A DNA stretch of 64,000 bases, taken from Bin75 sp965212135. Lineage in GTDB: Bacteria > Nitrospirota > Nitrospiria > Nitrospirales > UBA8639. Made by a program: the position numbers and the translations under genes. Below, piece after piece: positions 62,074-64,000 of this stretch. The stretch covers positions 62,001-126,000 of the forward strand of contig OZ243044.1 in NCBI GenBank assembly GCA_965212135.1. The letters are read 5' to 3'. Each line of letters starts with the position of its first letter. Within the stretch, counting starts at the first letter, position 1. Below the pieces are notes generated by a model. The model was not told where the DNA came from and ran no database searches. It saw nothing but the letters and a program-made list of their open reading frames with translations.

Positions 62074-63081
62074 TTGAGTAAAACCATTCTGGTAACCGGA
62101 GCCGCTGGATTTATCGGAAGCCATACGGTCCAAGCGCTTGCGGCGCGAGGAGACCGGGTCGTGGGGCTGGATAACCTGAACGATTATTATGATCCGGCAA
62201 GAAAACAAGCCAACGTACAAGACGTGCGACAGGCCTTGCGTCGGAGCGGCCAATCGGAATCTTTTGTCTTTATGGAAGGGGACATTCGCAACCGGCAAAC
62301 CGTTGCAAAGATTTTTTCTGCTTACGAGTTTGACGGGATTATCCACTTGGCGGCGATGGCCGGCGTTCGGTTTTCGATTGAGAGGCCCCATCTGTATTGC
62401 GATGTGAATGTGACCGGAACTCTGAATATGTTGGAGGCGGCCATCGGACGGGGAGAGGGGCAAGCCGCGCGTTCCTCGTTTCCCGTCTTTGTGTTCGCTT
62501 CAACTTCTTCCGTGTATGGCCGGACGCGACACATACCTTTTAAGGAAGACGATCCATGCAACCGACCCTTGGCTCCCTATGCGGCCAGTAAGAAAGCCGG
62601 AGAACTGTTGGGCGCTTCGTACCATCACGTGTACGGGCTGGCGTTTACGGCGCTCCGTTTTTTTACGGTGTACGGTCCACGGGGCCGCCCGGATATGATG
62701 GCCTATAAGGTGTTGGACAATATTTTTTTCGGCCGTGAAGTCCCACTGTATCATTCCGGACAAATGCGGCGGGACTGGACGTTCGTGACGGACATTGTGC
62801 GGGGCGTGGTCAATGCGGTTGACCGTCCGCTTGGGTACGCAGTGGTGAATCTTGGAAGAGGCGAACCTGTGTTGCTGGCCGAGTTTGTTCAATTAATCGA
62901 AGAATGTGCCGGACGCAAAGCCCGCCTGGTTCCCGCGCCGATGGCGGAGGCTGACATGGCCGATACGTATGCCGATGTTGTCAAAGCGCGAGCATTGCTG
63001 GACTATGCTCCGCAGGTTGCAGTGAGAGAAGGGATCAGGCAATTCTTGACTTGGTATAAGAAGAACGTGTTGGCCTCCTAG
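62074..63081 (+). CDS. NAD-dependent sugar epimerase, UDP-glucuronate 4-epimerase-like
   Basis: 335 residues from a TTG start with GGGGAGGAG just before it. Extended short-chain dehydrogenase fold: ILVTGAAGFIGSHTVQAL (NAD loop), VVGLDNLNDYYDPARKQ, a stretch typical of UDP-glucuronate 4-epimerases (CapI/LspL), then STSSVYG, the YAASKKAGE catalytic Tyr/Lys pair and RFFTVYGPRGRPDMM. It makes UDP-galacturonate or a related sugar for LPS or capsule, in line with the core glycosyltransferases at 33-42 kb. It stands alone; a terminator-like hairpin follows. Confidence 0.9.
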   Translation: MSKTILVTGAAGFIGSHTVQALAARGDRVVGLDNLNDYYDPARKQANVQDVRQALRRSGQSESFVFMEGDIRNRQTVAKIFSAYEFDGIIHLAAMAGVRFSIERPHLYCDVNVTGTLNMLEAAIGRGEGQAARSSFPVFVFASTSSVYGRTRHIPFKEDDPCNRPLAPYAASKKAGELLGASYHHVYGLAFTALRFFTVYGPRGRPDMMAYKVLDNIFFGREVPLYHSGQMRRDWTFVTDIVRGVVNAVDRPLGYAVVNLGRGEPVLLAEFVQLIEECAGRKARLVPAPMAEADMADTYADVVKARALLDYAPQVAVREGIRQFLTWYKKNVLAS

Positions 63082-63117
63082 GCCCTTGCCCCTTCGGTTG
63101 GAGGTTTTTCAGGGCCT
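63080..63117 (+). terminator. Terminator-like hairpin after the epimerase gene
   Basis: AGGCCCT (63080-63086) and AGGGCCT (63111-63117) are perfect inverted repeats enclosing a T5 run at 63105-63109. The first arm overlaps the stop codon. A U tract inside the loop rather than after the stem makes it an atypical intrinsic terminator. Confidence 0.35.
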
Positions 63118-63242
63118 GCCATCATGAATGGTTGCAACGAGCCGCCAACGCTGATGGACGATCCCAAAGAATGTCCCGCGCGGTTGTTCTTGTCTTTTGA
63201 AAATACCATACACGAGACGATGCCTTGCGTCATTGTCATTTC

Positions 63243-63271
63243 TTGCCACTCCGGCAGCGTGATGGTAGAGT
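63243..63271 (+). promoter_or_regulatory. Candidate promoter of tRNA-Leu
   Basis: TTGCCA (63243-63248), a 17-base spacer and TAGAGT (63266-63271), 11 bases before the tRNA. Confidence 0.4.
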
Positions 63272-63282
63272 GAATGTCCCGC

Positions 63283-63371
63283 GCTGGAGTGGTGGAACAG
63301 GCAGACACCCGGGACTTAAAATCCCGTGCTTCGAAAGAAGCGTGCCGGTTCAAATCCGGCCTCCAGCACCA
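63283..63371 (+). tRNA. tRNA-Leu (anticodon UAA)
   Basis: 89 nt. The acceptor stem GCTGGAG pairs with CTCCAGC, followed by discriminator A and an encoded CCA. The anticodon arm CGGGACT-TAA-AATCCCG gives TAA. The class II variable arm (TGCTTCGAAAGAAGCG) and the T arm GGTTCAAATCC are present. The sequence changes character right after its 3' end. Confidence 0.97.
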
Positions 63372-63580
63372 TCCGCCCAGCCCCCCAAGTGTCCGCCCCC
63401 GCCACTCCTTGCAATCCCCCCGTCGTTTGGGGTATATTCCCTCTTCTTATTTAGATCCCAACAACCGAAACCGAGGCCGCTCATCAGTCATTTCTCGCGT
63501 ATCACATACCCCCGCAAACGTCGCCGGGGATGATTGATGCGCTCGCCACTTATTCACTCACACCTGAAAAAGGCCATGCC

Positions 63581-64000
63581 ATGACATTTTTCCATTTGCC
63601 GTTTTCCGTAATCAAAAATGTGCCGAAAACGCCTCAACCCGCGCCTGCGGGCGTTTCAGTGGATAGTTTTGTGCCCCCCCCCCCCCCTCACGGATAAATT
63701 CACGCCTGACCGCTAACGGCGGCAACTCCGCCAGCCTTGCTAAAACAGCATCCGCCCTCGCCCTGTTCGCCCTTGCCCTCACCTTCATCCCCGCCCACCA
63801 CGCCTCAGCACAGGCCGGACCATCTTTCGGCGCGCAAACCATTCGAACGCTGGTTCTCACCGCCGACTCCCCTATCACACCGAGTATCCTGCCGGCAGCC
63901 ACCGGCGGCACTACCCCGTTGCGCTATGCCATCACCCCGGACCTGCCCGCTGGGCTGAGTTTTGACAGCGACACCCGCACTCTGAGCGGCACGACAACAG
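63581..64000 (+). CDS. Secreted Ig-like repeat protein, start out of frame at a C14 tract (partial)
   Basis: An ATG at 63581 (with AAGG about 7 bases before) opens a frame that runs into 14 consecutive C (63674-63687) and stops at TAA 63695-63697. The next frame is open from 63667 to the window end but has no ATG, GTG or TTG before its signal peptide (ALALFALALTFIPAHHASAQA). A putative-Ig (He_PIG/cadherin-like) module with TPLRYAITPDLPAGLSF and TLSGTTT follows. With 12 or 15 C the two frames join. This is the layout of a phase-variable surface or exported protein. The protein continues beyond the window. Alternatively the C count is a sequencing error, or an ATA/CTG start is used. Confidence 0.6.
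63674..63687 (+). repeat. C14 homopolymer tract
   Basis: Fourteen consecutive C, by far the longest mononucleotide run in the window. It lies between the only good start codon and the signal peptide of the Ig-like-repeat protein. Confidence 0.95.

Overview
The window reads as a chromosomal segment of a Gram-negative, LPS-making, didermic bacterium. It carries lptD, bamA, a skp homologue, pal and an almost complete lipid A/core pathway using LpxI rather than LpxH. An HpnD-type presqualene diphosphate synthase (hopanoid/squalene route), a GldA/F/G-like ABC system with a DUF4340 partner, type-4 uracil-DNA glycosylase, an LpxJ-like DUF374 acyltransferase gene and paired HEAT-repeat lipid-envelope-type proteins together suggest Nitrospirota (Nitrospira-like). 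That assignment is inference from gene content; no rRNA is present. No rRNA, CRISPR array, IS element or prophage was seen.

Layout. 1-2.2 kb: end of tldD, pmbA and a small hypothetical gene. 2.2-4.6 kb (minus): SH3-like membrane protein, hpnD, uracil-DNA glycosylase. 5.1-6.5 kb: two unrecognised genes. 6.8-7.7 kb (minus): a FolB-methyltransferase fusion. 7.8-14.8 kb (plus): moaC-moaD-moaE-moaA, accD, folC, lptD. 14.8-20.3 kb (minus): lon-thiL-DUF2062-HD hydrolase. 20.3-42.6 kb (plus): the envelope supercluster bamA-skp-fabZ-lpxA-lpxI-(Gfo/Idh)-lpxB-msbA-(lpxJ-like, frameshifted)-waaA-lpxK-waaF-gmhB-waaC-like, then glycosyltransferases, an O-antigen ligase and a further heptosyltransferase. 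lpxD, lpxC and a canonical lpxL are not in the window. The 38-41 kb part (two sugar transferases and the ligase) is richer in A/T than its surroundings and is followed by what looks like a decayed acyltransferase gene.

42.6-49.3 kb: tRNA-Ser(GCU), a small protein, a DsbA-family oxidoreductase, a cupin, then the four-gene Gld-like ABC operon. 49.4-56.3 kb: pal, a divergent starch-synthase-like GT5 protein, acetyl-CoA synthetase, a DUF4301 protein and a 56-residue protein. 56.3-59.0 kb: two paralogous HEAT-repeat secreted proteins flanking a BamE-like lipoprotein. 59.2-63.1 kb: proC, a 62-residue protein, a lysine-rich histone-H1/AlgP-like protein built on a 60-bp tandem repeat, a ClpS-like adaptor with an altered N-degron pocket, and a nucleotide-sugar epimerase.

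63.3-64.0 kb: tRNA-Leu(UAA), immediately followed by an abrupt change to C-rich sequence. It contains a C14 homopolymer that puts the start codon of a secreted Ig-like-repeat protein out of frame. This looks like the edge of a genomic island carrying a phase-variable surface protein. The two strongest leads are this C14 switch and the A9 slippery site that splits the lipid A acyltransferase gene; both could alternatively be homopolymer sequencing errors.
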